A DNA stretch of 64,000 nt from RGIG6353 sp964650465 (GTDB lineage: Bacteria > Bacillota > Clostridia > Oscillospirales > SIG627): positions 1-64,000 of the forward strand of contig CAZYTA010000004.1 of NCBI GenBank assembly GCA_964650465.1, given 5' to 3'. A model generated the notes under the pieces. That model did not search any database. It was not told the DNA's origin and worked only from the letters and a program-made list of their open reading frames with translations. A program made the position numbers and the translations under genes. This document shows positions 40,846 to 50,256 of the stretch, one piece after another. Numbering within the stretch: position 1 is the first letter of the stretch; the number at the start of each line of letters is the position of its first letter.

Positions 40846-40884
40846 AGGGCTGTAAAAAAACACTATTTGTTTTTTTACAGCCCT
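40846..40884. terminator. Terminator after the Nudix-like gene
   Basis: AGGGCTGTAAAAAAACA and TGTTTTTTTACAGCCCT are fully complementary around a 5-nt loop. Confidence 0.85.
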
Positions 40885-40959
40885 GATTCATGTTAGATAG
40901 CCGATAAGAGTTCAGCTAATGCGAATTTTGTTCATAGCCAAAAATACATTAATTGCTTT

Positions 40960-41016
40960 TTACCTTGCTTGGGTATATACATAGATTACGATAGGCAATA
41001 ATTGCCTGCGGTTGAT
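40960..41016. repeat. Dispersed intergenic repeat, copy G (partial)
   Basis: TTGGGTATATACATAGATTAC and GATAGGCAATAATTGCC-TGCGG match copy F (49925) and, in the second block, copies A, B and E. Confidence 0.55.
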
Positions 41017-41026
41017 TTCAGTTGAG

Positions 41027-42079
41027 TTATTCAAGCTCTACCTTAACGGGAAGTCCTGTTTCCATTGACTTGTTACAAGCGAGGGTGAAGGCTACCGATT
41101 TGAAGGCATCTGCATAGGGTGAACGGATCTTACTGCCGTCGCCCGAGATAACTGCCTCGATAAAGGTTCTGTCGCAGTCTATACCTGCATCCTTTGCAAA
41201 TTTATATTCGGTTACTTCGCTTCCGCCTGCTCCGAGAGCGCCGTCACCCGATACAATAAAGCCGTCAGCCTTCTGCTCGGCGGGCTTTTCTCCGTAGATA
41301 GTGGTTGAGCCGAGGATTTTATGCTCGCATCTCTTATCTCTTGCGGAGAATATTACCTTTGAATCAAAGCTTGCGCCCTTTGTGGAATAGTCACCTGTGG
41401 AGATAACACCCAGTGCGCCCGACTTGAATTTAACTACTGTTGTGGAAAGGTCGTCGGTATCGTAGTCGGGTACTTCTGTTACAAAGCCTCTTGCACCGTA
41501 GGAGAATACCTCAACGGGCTCGTCGAAGATGTAACGAACAATATCAAACTGATGTATGGTCTGCTCTACAGCCTGACCGCCCGAAAGGTCCTTGTGGCGC
41601 CACCAATGAACCATGGGAACACCGCCCATACGGGTAACATCAACATAAACTATTTGATTTTCCTCGCAGAATTTCTTTGCGGGCTCAAGTATCTCATCTG
41701 CATATCTGCACTGGAAGCCCGATGCGGTGATAAGGTTTTTCTCAGCCGCTGCATCTCTTATTTTTCTGGCAAGGTCAAGGTCGAGTGCGAGAGGCTTTTC
41801 AACGAAGAAGGGGATACCTCTCTTTATTGTTTCAAGCTCAATTTCGCCGTGGCAGTAGGGAGGAATGCAGATAAACACCATGTCGGGTTGTATCTCGTCA
41901 TACATTTCTCTCCAATCTGTGAATGCCTTTCCGCAGCCTGCCTTTTCAACAAAGGCTTCAGCCTTTTCGGGAACAAGGTCACAGAAGCCTGCAAGCTCAA
42001 CGATGTCCTTAAAGCCAAGAAAGTGTCCGAGGTGATAGTTGCCGATGCCGCCGCATCCTATCATAGCAAGTTTTTTCAT
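41027..42079 (-). CDS. Gfo/Idh/MocA family NAD(P)-dependent sugar oxidoreductase
   Basis: The 350-residue protein starts KKLAMIGCGGIGNYHLGH, the Rossmann NAD(P) site. PDMVFICIPPYCHGEIE and FFVEKPLAL (EKP motif, ~93-101) follow. SGGQAVEQTIHQFDIVRYIF carries the catalytic-type His/Asp region. Members oxidise or epimerise sugars and inositols. It overlaps the upstream GH78 gene by 4 bases, so it probably processes the sugar released by that enzyme. Confidence 0.93.
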   Translation of the reverse strand: MKKLAMIGCGGIGNYHLGHFLGFKDIVELAGFCDLVPEKAEAFVEKAGCGKAFTDWREMYDEIQPDMVFICIPPYCHGEIELETIKRGIPFFVEKPLALDLDLARKIRDAAAEKNLITASGFQCRYADEILEPAKKFCEENQIVYVDVTRMGGVPMVHWWRHKDLSGGQAVEQTIHQFDIVRYIFDEPVEVFSYGARGFVTEVPDYDTDDLSTTVVKFKSGALGVISTGDYSTKGASFDSKVIFSARDKRCEHKILGSTTIYGEKPAEQKADGFIVSGDGALGAGGSEVTEYKFAKDAGIDCDRTFIEAVISGDGSKIRSPYADAFKSVAFTLACNKSMETGLPVKVELE

Positions 42080-44001
42080 AAGTCGCTCCTTATTTCTTTA
42101 TTTATTTCAAGGGTATACTCCTTACCCTTATGTACAAATGTTCCTCCCGAAACGGTGGAGACCACAGAAATAACGTCTCCGTCAACCCTCACTCTTACCT
42201 CGCCGTCTCTGACGGGCACACTGCCCTCAAAGCCGCCAAGCCTAAATACAGGCTCAACCTTGAAGGTTTCATAGCCCGGGGAGGTGGGGTAAACTCCCAT
42301 ATAGTATCTGCCGAATATGTATACAGAGCCTGCGCCCCATGCGTGACAGAGGGATTTGCCGAATTTGTCCGCATACATTCCGTAATGCTCAATGCCACTC
42401 TTTTCGGGGTCAAATTCCTCCCAGACGGTTGTTGCACCGAGCTTTATCATTTCGCCCCAATAGGAGAGGATTGACTCCTCAACCGTGTCCAATTCGCCAA
42501 GCTTCGCCCATGCATCAAGCTCGTAGCCCTTGAAGTAGGGAGTGGTTATTTTTGTAACTGAGTCGTTTTTCAATACCTTTTCCGTTATAAGTGAGATTTG
42601 CTCGGGAGTGGCAATATCGTAGAGTATTGCAAAAATATTTGCATGGCGGGTGATGTGCCGTTTACCCGATGAATAGGAGTCAATATAGCCTCCCTGCTCG
42701 GCATCCCAATAGCAACGGTTTACCTTTTCGGTCATATGTTCGGCTTTTTTTCTGTATTCTGCACCGTCGAGACCTATTGCCTCGGCAATGTCAGCCAGCG
42801 CCTTGTATGCGGCAATAAACAGTATCTGCTCTGCCGACATGGCACCCGTCATATCAAAATCCGACCAGTCGATAAATGTCCAATCGTTTTTTATTCCCTC
42901 TATAAAACCGTCGGAATTAAGCCTTGACTCGCAAAAGGCAATCAGCTCGCACGCCTTGGGATAGACAGCTCTTAAAAACTCAATATCACCGTAGGTCATG
43001 TAGTATTCAATAAGCCCTATTATCCAGAAGAAGGAGTAATCCACAATGGTGTTGATGTGCTGTACCACAGGTGATTTTCCGAAGAGACCGAGGGCTGTGC
43101 GCTTCACAATATCGGCATCTGCATAGAGATATGCGTTTATTCTGCCGCTTTGATAGGCATCGCCCGACCATACCCAGCGGTCGCGCTTTATGCCGTCAAG
43201 AAAGCATTCGCGGCAATTGAGGAAAAAGGTGTACACAGAGGTGTTATATATATTGTTGATAAGACTGTTTTCGCAGCGGAAGCTTCCTCTTTGTATCAAG
43301 GGCAGATATTCGAATTCAGCCTCAAGGTCTATATCCTCGCTGACGAAAATATAGCGAAAGGCGCGTGCCTTAAGTGTACTGTCACTGCGGATATACTGAA
43401 AAATAATACAGTTATCGGCATCGAGTGCCTCCTCTCTGCTTTCACCGTAGCAGATGAGAGTGCTTTTGGTGACATTCGAGGCTTTGATACGGCAGAAGGT
43501 CTCACAGCCGTAGTCATAAAGTATACCGCCGTTTACAAATTCCTTTGACACGGGAGCACACTTTTTGTATTCAAACGGAAATACTTCGGGGTCGGAATCC
43601 TTACAGCTGTAGCATTCCCTTGTGCCTGCCTTTATTCTGTCGCCGCTGTGAGTATTGCAATACCAGCCTTCACCGCTTGGGCAAACATCGCTTTCTACGT
43701 AAACAGAGGGCAGTCCGCCCGGCTTTGCTGCCGATACGGTTACTGTATGCTCTCCCTCGGGGATAATGTGCTTTTTGCCGAGAGGAAGTCTTTTACCGTC
43801 AACGGTAACATAGCCCTCGCAGTTGGCATAGGCTGTCATACTGCCGCCTCCGGCAACTGTTGAGAATGTAACATTCACCTCGGGACAGGACATTTTCCAG
43901 AATGCAGGCACGGTTTGCTCACGCTCATCGCGTCTGAGATGTACTTGCATTGCATGGTATACCTCAAAATCTCCGGGGTACCACATCCAGTAGCTTTTCA
44001 T
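42076..44001 (-). CDS. Alpha-L-rhamnosidase-like enzyme, GH78
   Basis: The 641-residue protein lacks a signal peptide. An N-terminal beta-sandwich (~1-220) precedes an (alpha/alpha)6 barrel with ECFLDGIKRDRWVWSGDAYQ (~255-275), the GH78 signature holding the general-acid Asp/Glu. NDWTFIDWSDFDMTGAMSAEQ and TTVWEEFDPEKSG supply further active-site acids. FGKSLCHAWGAGSVYIFGRYYMG ends the barrel. Rhamnosidase activity is the family norm, though relatives differ. It is first in an operon with the Gfo/Idh/MocA gene, behind its own promoter. Confidence 0.88.
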   Translation of the reverse strand: MKSYWMWYPGDFEVYHAMQVHLRRDEREQTVPAFWKMSCPEVNVTFSTVAGGGSMTAYANCEGYVTVDGKRLPLGKKHIIPEGEHTVTVSAAKPGGLPSVYVESDVCPSGEGWYCNTHSGDRIKAGTRECYSCKDSDPEVFPFEYKKCAPVSKEFVNGGILYDYGCETFCRIKASNVTKSTLICYGESREEALDADNCIIFQYIRSDSTLKARAFRYIFVSEDIDLEAEFEYLPLIQRGSFRCENSLINNIYNTSVYTFFLNCRECFLDGIKRDRWVWSGDAYQSGRINAYLYADADIVKRTALGLFGKSPVVQHINTIVDYSFFWIIGLIEYYMTYGDIEFLRAVYPKACELIAFCESRLNSDGFIEGIKNDWTFIDWSDFDMTGAMSAEQILFIAAYKALADIAEAIGLDGAEYRKKAEHMTEKVNRCYWDAEQGGYIDSYSSGKRHITRHANIFAILYDIATPEQISLITEKVLKNDSVTKITTPYFKGYELDAWAKLGELDTVEESILSYWGEMIKLGATTVWEEFDPEKSGIEHYGMYADKFGKSLCHAWGAGSVYIFGRYYMGVYPTSPGYETFKVEPVFRLGGFEGSVPVRDGEVRVRVDGDVISVVSTVSGGTFVHKGKEYTLEINKEIRSDL

Positions 44002-44031
44002 AGGCAGTCTCCTTTTAGCTTTTCTAAGGCT

Positions 44032-44059
44032 ATTGTATCATAAAATTCAGTTCTTGCAA
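44032..44059 (-). promoter_or_regulatory. Sigma-A promoter of the GH78 operon
   Basis: On the minus strand, TTGCAA (44059-44054) and TACAAT (44037-44032) have a 16-base spacer. The remaining DNA up to 44279 holds a terminator and a repeat copy. Confidence 0.6.
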
Positions 44060-44187
44060 GATATAAAACAACGGTTTTTATGGACTTTTCAATTCTTTTT
44101 AAAGCATTTCTGAATGCAATACGTTTTTTGCCATAAAGGTTTTGCAAAACAGCCTTTTTCTTTTGCTTACGGTTTGTGCGATAAAGA

Positions 44188-44213
44188 AAAAGCGGCGACT
44201 CGCCGCTTTTTAT
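44188..44213. terminator. Bidirectional hairpin terminator
   Basis: AAAAAGCGGCGA and TCGCCGCTTTTT form a perfect stem with almost no loop. Confidence 0.7.
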
Positions 44214-44262
44214 ATCTTATGAAATTGCGTTAAAACAACCTCGCCGTTTTACTTTGTTTTGA
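44207..44262. repeat. Dispersed intergenic repeat, copy D (inverted, partial)
   Basis: On the minus strand it reads CTATGTATACATC, AAAACAAAGTAAAACGGCGA, GGTTGTTTTAACGCAATTTC and ATAAGATATAAAAA. The second half matches copy B and the first matches copies F and G. Confidence 0.7.
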
Positions 44263-44279
44263 TGTATACATAGTGGATT

Positions 44280-45008
44280 TCAGATTATGATTTCCATATC
44301 GTCTGTTGCTATTGTTACGGGTATGGGAAGTATCTTTTTCATTTCATACATCGAGGGAATTCGCGGGGTGTAATAATGAGTGAAGCAGAGCTGTCTGAGA
44401 TTTCTGCAATCATCTAACAGTGGCAGATAGGCTGTTGCATGGAAGTGTGCCGCCTCGCATATTGCGAGATCCACAGGGCTGTCAAATACCGACACGGGAA
44501 AGTCCTCCTGCGGTCCCTTGTAGGACAGGTCTCCGCCGAATAACACCCTTTTTTCTTCTGCCTCCAGAAGATATGAGTAGGAGTCACTTGTGTGCTTTGT
44601 TTGGTAAGCGGTCATTTTGACTGTACCGTCGTCAAAAATCACACCCTCCTTTACCTTATTTACATTGAATTTACGCGGTGTCTGTCCGTTACATCTTATC
44701 CATGCATCTATTGCCGCCATTGCTTCCTCTGCCTGTCCCGGCAGAAAGATTGCGGGGTCGGCATTCTTGAAATGCCAGCTGCACAGGTCGAAGAAGGATA
44801 CAAGTCCGTTTGAGTGGTCTCCGTGCATATGAGTGATGAATACTCCCTTGATTGACTCCACAGGCTTGTTTGCCGTCTTAAGCCTTTCAATTATCTGAGT
44901 ACCCATATCTATAATGTATCTGTTTTCGCCTATTTCGACCATTATGGATGAACAGCGTCTGTGAGGCTCGGGTACTCCGTGTGATGTTCCCAAAAATACT
45001 ATACGCAT
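44280..45008 (-). CDS. MBL-fold metallo-hydrolase
   Basis: The 242-residue protein begins MRIVFLGTSHGVPEPHRRCS, like RNase Z and its relatives. GVFITHMHGDHSNGL (~55-69) is the HxHxDH zinc motif. YQTKHTSDSYSYLLE and LLFGGDLSYKGP-type strands, CEAAHFHA and CFTHYYTPR supply the other ligands. It lacks the tRNA-binding exosite expected of RNase Z, so a different phosphodiester or small-molecule hydrolase is likely. It is 32 bases downstream of the FAD oxidoreductase and probably co-transcribed. Confidence 0.9.
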   Translation of the reverse strand: MRIVFLGTSHGVPEPHRRCSSIMVEIGENRYIIDMGTQIIERLKTANKPVESIKGVFITHMHGDHSNGLVSFFDLCSWHFKNADPAIFLPGQAEEAMAAIDAWIRCNGQTPRKFNVNKVKEGVIFDDGTVKMTAYQTKHTSDSYSYLLEAEEKRVLFGGDLSYKGPQEDFPVSVFDSPVDLAICEAAHFHATAYLPLLDDCRNLRQLCFTHYYTPRIPSMYEMKKILPIPVTIATDDMEIII

Positions 45009-45040
45009 ACTGACACCTCCAAGCTTAATATATCTTTATT

Positions 45041-46303
45041 TTAATCTATGAGAAGCCCTCTGTCAATAAGAATTTTGCGTATTTCTTCAACATCAGCCGC
45101 TTTTACCGTTGTACCGTTCTTTTTGGCGACCGCCGCCGCAACGCCTGCCGCCTCGCCTATGGACGAGCAGATGGGCATAATTCTGTAGGAGGACTGTGCC
45201 TCGTGGGTGGAGGAGATACATCTTCCCGCAACAAGAAGGTTCACGGAATTCTTTGGCACAAGACAGCGGTAAGGAATAGTATAATACTCCATTCCCTGAA
45301 AACGGTGTCGATATGTACCGGCGCCGTCGGGGCTGTGAATGTCTATCATATAATTTGCTGCCGCAATTCCGTCGGGGAATTTTTTGAGTGCTATAAGGTC
45401 ATCTTCTGTCAGCACGTATTCTCCGATTATCTTACGGCTCTCTCTTACACCTATTTCCGATGCGGTTGAAACAAGCACTGCATTTCTAAAGGACTTGAAA
45501 TTTTCTTTGAGAAGTGTGAAAAGCTCGAATACCTGTTCTCTTGCCTCTATTTCTGCCGCTGTTTTGTCATGTGCATTTATCGGGTTTTTCTTGATTACAC
45601 GGGTGGTATTAAATGCTACGGTATCTGGATTTATTTCTCCGAACTTGAAAGAGAGAATATCTTCTCTGGGATTCTTTATTCTTCCGTCCTCTTTTGCTTT
45701 GACGAAAAGCTTTTGCATTTCGGAATATTCCTCGTTGAAGAGGGGCACATCAACATTGGACACTCTGAAGAAAAGTGTCATAGGCTGACAAAGACCGTCT
45801 TTTTTTCGTCCCAGCTGATAAGGGAATCCGCAAAGGGCAGCAACGTCTGCGTCACCTGTTGCATCAATAAAGTAGTCGGCAAAGTATTCCTCTGTTCCCG
45901 ACTTGTTTGCCACCTTTACACATACAAGCCTTCCTTCCTCCAGCTCTGCACCGTAGATATAGCTGTTGTAAAGAATGTCAATACCTTCCTTGATGAACAT
46001 TCTGTTCAGCGCCAGCTTGAGATATTCCTCATTAAATGCCGTGCTTGTATTGTCATCGTAGCAGTCAAGCTTGGAAATAGAGTCAAGTATTTCTCTGAAG
46101 ATACCTCTCTGAAGATACACCTTGTTATCGTTATCCATCGCCCAATATCTCATAAAGGGGTTTACAAGCGAGTTGACTGCCGCACCGCCTGCGCAATTGC
46201 TCTTGTCAATAATAAGCACCTTCATGCCCTCACGTGCCGCACTGATTGCCGCACTTGCGCCTGCAAAGCCGGCGCCCGCTACCAAAAGATCGTATTTTTT
46301 CAT
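45041..46303 (-). CDS. FAD-dependent oxidoreductase
   Basis: The 420-residue protein has an N-terminal FAD site LLVAGAGFAGASAAISAARE followed by VLIIDK. DYFIDATGDADVAALCGFPY (~150-170) and a C-terminal NLLVAGRCISSTHEAQSSYR are signatures of the FAD_oxidored (PF12831-type) family. Members oxidise sugar-like or organic substrates in catabolic loci. No signal peptide. It is divergent from a PocR-AraC regulator and lies in an operon with the MBL-fold hydrolase, so regulation by that sensor is likely. Confidence 0.92.
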   Translation of the reverse strand: MKKYDLLVAGAGFAGASAAISAAREGMKVLIIDKSNCAGGAAVNSLVNPFMRYWAMDNDNKVYLQRGIFREILDSISKLDCYDDNTSTAFNEEYLKLALNRMFIKEGIDILYNSYIYGAELEEGRLVCVKVANKSGTEEYFADYFIDATGDADVAALCGFPYQLGRKKDGLCQPMTLFFRVSNVDVPLFNEEYSEMQKLFVKAKEDGRIKNPREDILSFKFGEINPDTVAFNTTRVIKKNPINAHDKTAAEIEAREQVFELFTLLKENFKSFRNAVLVSTASEIGVRESRKIIGEYVLTEDDLIALKKFPDGIAAANYMIDIHSPDGAGTYRHRFQGMEYYTIPYRCLVPKNSVNLLVAGRCISSTHEAQSSYRIMPICSSIGEAAGVAAAVAKKNGTTVKAADVEEIRKILIDRGLLID

Positions 46304-46375
46304 ATTTTTATCCTCCTGCTGACTCCATTATACAGTGTATCAAACATATATTCTTGCACATATTTCTCAAAACAC

Positions 46376-46404
46376 TTGAACAAAGGATACTTATGTGGTA
46401 TGAT
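46376..46404 (+). promoter_or_regulatory. Sigma-A promoter of the PocR-AraC gene
   Basis: TTGAAC (46376-46381) and TATGAT (46399-46404) with a 17-base spacer, about 80 bases before the ATG. Confidence 0.7.
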
Positions 46405-46483
46405 TGGGTGTAGAAATTACTATAATTCAATTTATAATTGAAAATTGAGAATTGAGCATTTTTAAATTGCAAGGTAAAGTATA

Positions 46484-47314
46484 ATGGAGAAGTATATTTG
46501 TCTTAATGAGTTTATTTCCGTTCTTACCGGGAGGAGCGGGATACACGTTTGCGTACACGACGTAAGCGGTATTCTGCACCGTCCCGATCTGGAGCTTGAA
46601 TATGACTACCGCATACATTCGAAGAGCTATTGCAATACTGTAAAGCTCAGCCGTGAGGGGTACGATACCTGTATGAGATGCAAGACTCTATGCAATCGCA
46701 GGGCGGTGAGGAATAAAGAGCCGTTTGCGGGGCACTGTCCCTTTGGGCTTTTGGAGGCGGTGCAGCCCGTAGTGGTGGATTCAAGGACGGTGGCAATAAT
46801 CTACGTTGGGGGTGTGAGAGACGGTGACAGTCTCGGGCGGGCAAAAAGCCATAACCGTCCCGAGCTCTACGCTCTTCTTGATGAATGCCCGACGGCAGAG
46901 GTTGGTGAGCTGATGAGGATAGCCTCGGCGGTGGATTCCTATATCCGCTTTATTCTGTCAGCTGCTCCCGTAAAGGACAGCGGTGCTCACCGCTATCCCG
47001 TGTCGGATATCAAAGAAAGAATACAGAGTGAATACAAAAAGCCTTTGTCCCTGAAGGAGATGTCCGAGCTGTATTTCTTCAATGAGAAGTATCTTGGCCG
47101 TTTGTTTATGTCCGAGACGGGAATGACCTTCCACGAATATCTCAATAAAATAAGGACCGAAAGAGCGAGGGCTCTGCTTGAGACCTCGGACCTTCCGATC
47201 CTTGACATAGCCTTTGACTGTGGCTTTGGCAGTGTTTCTTATTTTAACCGTGTGTTCAAACGAACCGTCGGTGTTACACCGTCGGAATACAGAAAAAGCA
47301 TTGGTATTATATAA
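46484..47314 (+). CDS. AraC-family regulator with PocR-type sensor
   Basis: The 276-residue protein has an N-terminal PocR-like ligand domain with a cysteine-rich CMRCKTLCNRRA (~64-75) and GHCPFGLLEAVQPVVVD, which may bind metal or a small hydrocarbon derivative. The C-terminal ~100 residues are a double helix-turn-helix (PLSLKEMSELYFFNEKYLGR, ILDIAFDCGFGSVSYFNRVF). It diverges from the FAD oxidoreductase and probably controls it. Its 3' end overlaps the convergent clpB gene by 8 bases. Confidence 0.9.
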   Translation: MEKYICLNEFISVLTGRSGIHVCVHDVSGILHRPDLELEYDYRIHSKSYCNTVKLSREGYDTCMRCKTLCNRRAVRNKEPFAGHCPFGLLEAVQPVVVDSRTVAIIYVGGVRDGDSLGRAKSHNRPELYALLDECPTAEVGELMRIASAVDSYIRFILSAAPVKDSGAHRYPVSDIKERIQSEYKKPLSLKEMSELYFFNEKYLGRLFMSETGMTFHEYLNKIRTERARALLETSDLPILDIAFDCGFGSVSYFNRVFKRTVGVTPSEYRKSIGII

Positions 47315-49895
47315 CAGTTATTTCGTCTCCTACGGCATCGATTGTGAGAGCGGAATTTTCACCGATGGTACCGCTGATTATCTTCTTTGCCGCAAGGGTT
47401 TCCACTGTGTGCTTGATATAGCGCTTCAAGGGTCTTGCACCGAATTGCGGGTCATATCCGTTTTGGGCAAGATGCTCCTTTGCCGCTTCGGTTACGTTGA
47501 GAGTGATGCGCTGAGCGGCAAGCCTTTCACGAAGGGAGCCGAGAGTCAGGTCAACTATCTTCTTGATATCCTCCTTTGACAGGGGAGTGAAGATTATAGT
47601 TTCGTCAAGACGGTTGAGAAATTCGGGACGGAAGCTTCTCTTCAGAATTGCGTTTATTTCGTTTTCTGCTTCCTCGGTAATTTTTCCGTTTTCCTCAATG
47701 GAGTCAAGAATTATGGGAGAGCCAAGGTTTGACGTGAGAATGATGACGGTGTTTTTGAAGTCAACTGTACGTCCCTGAGAATCGGTGATTCTGCCGTCAT
47801 CCAATACCTGAAGAAGAATATTGAAAACGTCGGGATGCGCTTTTTCTATTTCATCAAAAAGCACCACCGAGTAGGGTCTGCGCCTTACCGCTTCGGTAAG
47901 CTGACCGCCCTCCTCATAGCCCACATAGCCGGGAGGCGCTCCGATGAGACGGGATACCGAGAACTTCTCCATATATTCCGTCATATCTATACGCACCATG
48001 TTCTTTTCATCGTCAAAGAGGCTTTCCGCAAGTGTTTTTGCAAGCTCTGTTTTACCTACACCCGTGGGACCCAAGAAAAGAAATGAGCCTATGGGCTTGT
48101 CGGGGTCCTGAATTCCCGCCCTTGAGCGGATAATTGCATCGGCAACCGAGGAAACCGCCTCGTTTTGTCCGATGACACGGCGGTGTAATACGCCCTCCAA
48201 ATTTTGAAGCTTGTCTTTTTCTCCCTCTACCAGCTTTGACACGGGAATGCCTGTCCATCTTTCTACAATGCGTGCGATTTCTTCGTCTGTGACCTTGTCA
48301 CGCAGAAGCTGATGCTCGCCTGAAGCCGTTTTTTCGGCTTCTTCGATTTTCGCAATAAGCTCGGGCTTGGTTTTATACTTCAATTCTGCCGCTCTGTTCA
48401 GGTCGTATTCGTTTTCAGCCTTTTCGATTTCGTAGTTTACTCCCTCCAGCTCTTCACGAAGCTTCTGAAGCGAGGTGATTGAGTTTTTTTCGTTTTCCCA
48501 TTTAGCGTGAAGCTCCTTGAACTCGTCACGCATTTCCGAAAGCTCCTTCTTTATTTCCTCAAGGTGCTCCTTTGAAAGTGCGTCGGTTTCCTTTGAAAGC
48601 GCCGCTTCTTCGATTTCGTGCTGAATTATTTTGCGCTGAATTACGTCCAGCTCCATTGGGAGAGAATCAATTTCTGTGCGTATCATGGCACACGCCTCGT
48701 CAACAAGGTCAATTGCCTTGTCTGGGAGAAATCTGTCACTTATATATCTGTTTGACAGTACGGCTGCCGAGATAAGCGCTGAATCTTGGATTTTAACACC
48801 GTGGAATACCTCGTAGCGCTCCTTCAGACCTCTGAGTATCGCAACTGTGTCATCAACTGTGGGTTCGCCTACAAGCACGGGCTGAAAACGTCTTTCCAGC
48901 GCAGGGTCCTTTTCTATATACTTTCTGTATTCATCCAGGGTTGTTGCGCCGATGCAGTGCAGTTCGCCTCGGGCAAGCAGAGGCTTCAAAAGGTTGCCTG
49001 CATCCATTGCGCCGTCGGTTTTGCCTGCGCCTACTATGGTGTGAAGCTCATCGATAAACAGAATTATTCTGCCTTCGCTTTTCGATACCTCGCCAAGCAC
49101 CGCCTTCAGTCTTTCTTCAAATTCACCTCTGTACTTTGCGCCTGCAATCAGTGCGCCCATATCCAGTGCAAATATTGTTTTGTCCTTGAGACTTGCAGGC
49201 ACATCGCCCTTGACTATTCTTTGTGCAAGTCCTTCAGCTATGGCTGTTTTACCTACACCGGGCTCTCCGATGAGAACGGGATTGTTTTTTGTCTTTCTTG
49301 ACAGAATACGTATTACGTTTCTTATTTCGTCATCTCTGCCTATTACAGGGTCGGGCTTCTTGGTGCGTGCACGCTCTACAAGGTCTGTTCCGTATTTGTT
49401 GAGAGCATCATAGGTTTCCTCGGGGTTGTCTCCCGTAACTCTTGTGTTTTTTCTCACGGTGGACAGTGCCGAAAGAAATCTTTCCCTGTCGATTGAGAAA
49501 AGAGAAAAGAATTTTGATATTTCCTTTACTCCCGATTCTATGAGCGCAAGGAAAATATGCTCTACCGATACAAAGTCATCTCCCATTGCTTCGGCTGTTT
49601 TCTCGGCTTGATTCAGCACTCTGTCAAGAGCGGCTGATATATATATCCGGTCCGCCTCTCTTGCATTTCCCGAAACCTTCGGAAGTGCTTCTGTAAGCTT
49701 TCTTGCGTTTGACGCTGCGGCTTCCGGAGAAATATCCATTTTTATCATAAGCTGGGGGATAAGACCGTCTCTTTGTTCAAGAAGGGACAGCAAAAGGTGT
49801 TCGCATTCCATCTGAGCATTAGAGTACTCTGCTGTCAGCGATTGAGCGCTGTTGAGCGCTTCCAGTGATTTTTGGGTAAATTTTTGTGCATTCAT
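47307..49895 (-). CDS. clpB: ATP-dependent chaperone ClpB
   Basis: Start ATG 49895 is chosen because MNAQKFTQKSLEALN is the normal ClpB N-terminus and AAAGGACGGG lies upstream; an ATG at 49979 adds an unrelated extension. At 862 residues it is the usual length. It comprises an N-domain, NBD1 with GEPGVGKTAIAEG and LFIDELHTIVGAG, a coiled-coil middle domain (~395-525), and NBD2 with GPTGVGKTELAK and VVLFDEIEKAHPDV. It is a hexameric disaggregase that works with DnaK. A CIRCE operator lies about 200 bases upstream, pointing to HrcA control. Confidence 0.97.
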   Translation of the reverse strand: MNAQKFTQKSLEALNSAQSLTAEYSNAQMECEHLLLSLLEQRDGLIPQLMIKMDISPEAAASNARKLTEALPKVSGNAREADRIYISAALDRVLNQAEKTAEAMGDDFVSVEHIFLALIESGVKEISKFFSLFSIDRERFLSALSTVRKNTRVTGDNPEETYDALNKYGTDLVERARTKKPDPVIGRDDEIRNVIRILSRKTKNNPVLIGEPGVGKTAIAEGLAQRIVKGDVPASLKDKTIFALDMGALIAGAKYRGEFEERLKAVLGEVSKSEGRIILFIDELHTIVGAGKTDGAMDAGNLLKPLLARGELHCIGATTLDEYRKYIEKDPALERRFQPVLVGEPTVDDTVAILRGLKERYEVFHGVKIQDSALISAAVLSNRYISDRFLPDKAIDLVDEACAMIRTEIDSLPMELDVIQRKIIQHEIEEAALSKETDALSKEHLEEIKKELSEMRDEFKELHAKWENEKNSITSLQKLREELEGVNYEIEKAENEYDLNRAAELKYKTKPELIAKIEEAEKTASGEHQLLRDKVTDEEIARIVERWTGIPVSKLVEGEKDKLQNLEGVLHRRVIGQNEAVSSVADAIIRSRAGIQDPDKPIGSFLFLGPTGVGKTELAKTLAESLFDDEKNMVRIDMTEYMEKFSVSRLIGAPPGYVGYEEGGQLTEAVRRRPYSVVLFDEIEKAHPDVFNILLQVLDDGRITDSQGRTVDFKNTVIILTSNLGSPIILDSIEENGKITEEAENEINAILKRSFRPEFLNRLDETIIFTPLSKEDIKKIVDLTLGSLRERLAAQRITLNVTEAAKEHLAQNGYDPQFGARPLKRYIKHTVETLAAKKIISGTIGENSALTIDAVGDEITVI

Positions 49896-49924
49896 ATATT
49901 TGCCCGTCCTTTCGTTTTTATTAT

Positions 49925-50025
49925 GCGGGAAAATCCTCAAAACCGCCTTCGCCGTTTTACTATGTTTGGGCACATACATAGGTTACGAGAGGCGAGAATT
50001 GACAGCGGCGGCGAGGCGCCTTTAC
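49925..50025. repeat. Dispersed intergenic repeat, copy F
   Basis: CCGCCTTCGCCGTTTTACTA, TTGGGCACATACATAGGTTAC and GAGAGGCGAGAATTGACAGCGG occur in order. The middle block is shared with copy G and D, the outer blocks with B. It lies in the clpB leader region. Confidence 0.65.
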
Positions 50026-50091
50026 TGTGTGCTTATTATAATCTTGATTTATGAATAAATAGTAAACGCATAATTACATCAAGGTAAATAA

Positions 50092-50118
50092 TTAGCACTC
50101 TTGCGACAAGACTGCTAA
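50092..50118. promoter_or_regulatory. CIRCE element (HrcA operator)
   Basis: TTAGCACTC (50092-50100), nine bases, then GACTGCTAA (50110-50118): the CIRCE inverted repeat with one mismatch (C for G in the second arm) and correct spacing. It lies between divergent clpB and rpmG; clpB is the expected target. Confidence 0.85.
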
Positions 50119-50155
50119 AAGATAGGTGAAAATAGATATATTTAATCAAAAAACC

Positions 50156-50184
50156 TTGACAAATCCTTCAAAGAGTGGTACAAT
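50156..50184 (+). promoter_or_regulatory. Sigma-A promoter of rpmG-secE-nusG-rplKA
   Basis: TTGACA (50156-50161) and TACAAT (50179-50184) with a 17-base spacer, 72 bases before rpmG. Confidence 0.88.
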
Positions 50185-50256
50185 TACTCTACCTCTTTGG
50201 GCTTTGATGCCGAGAGGGAGGCGCGATTATTCGCAAAAATAAACGGAGGTGCCGAT

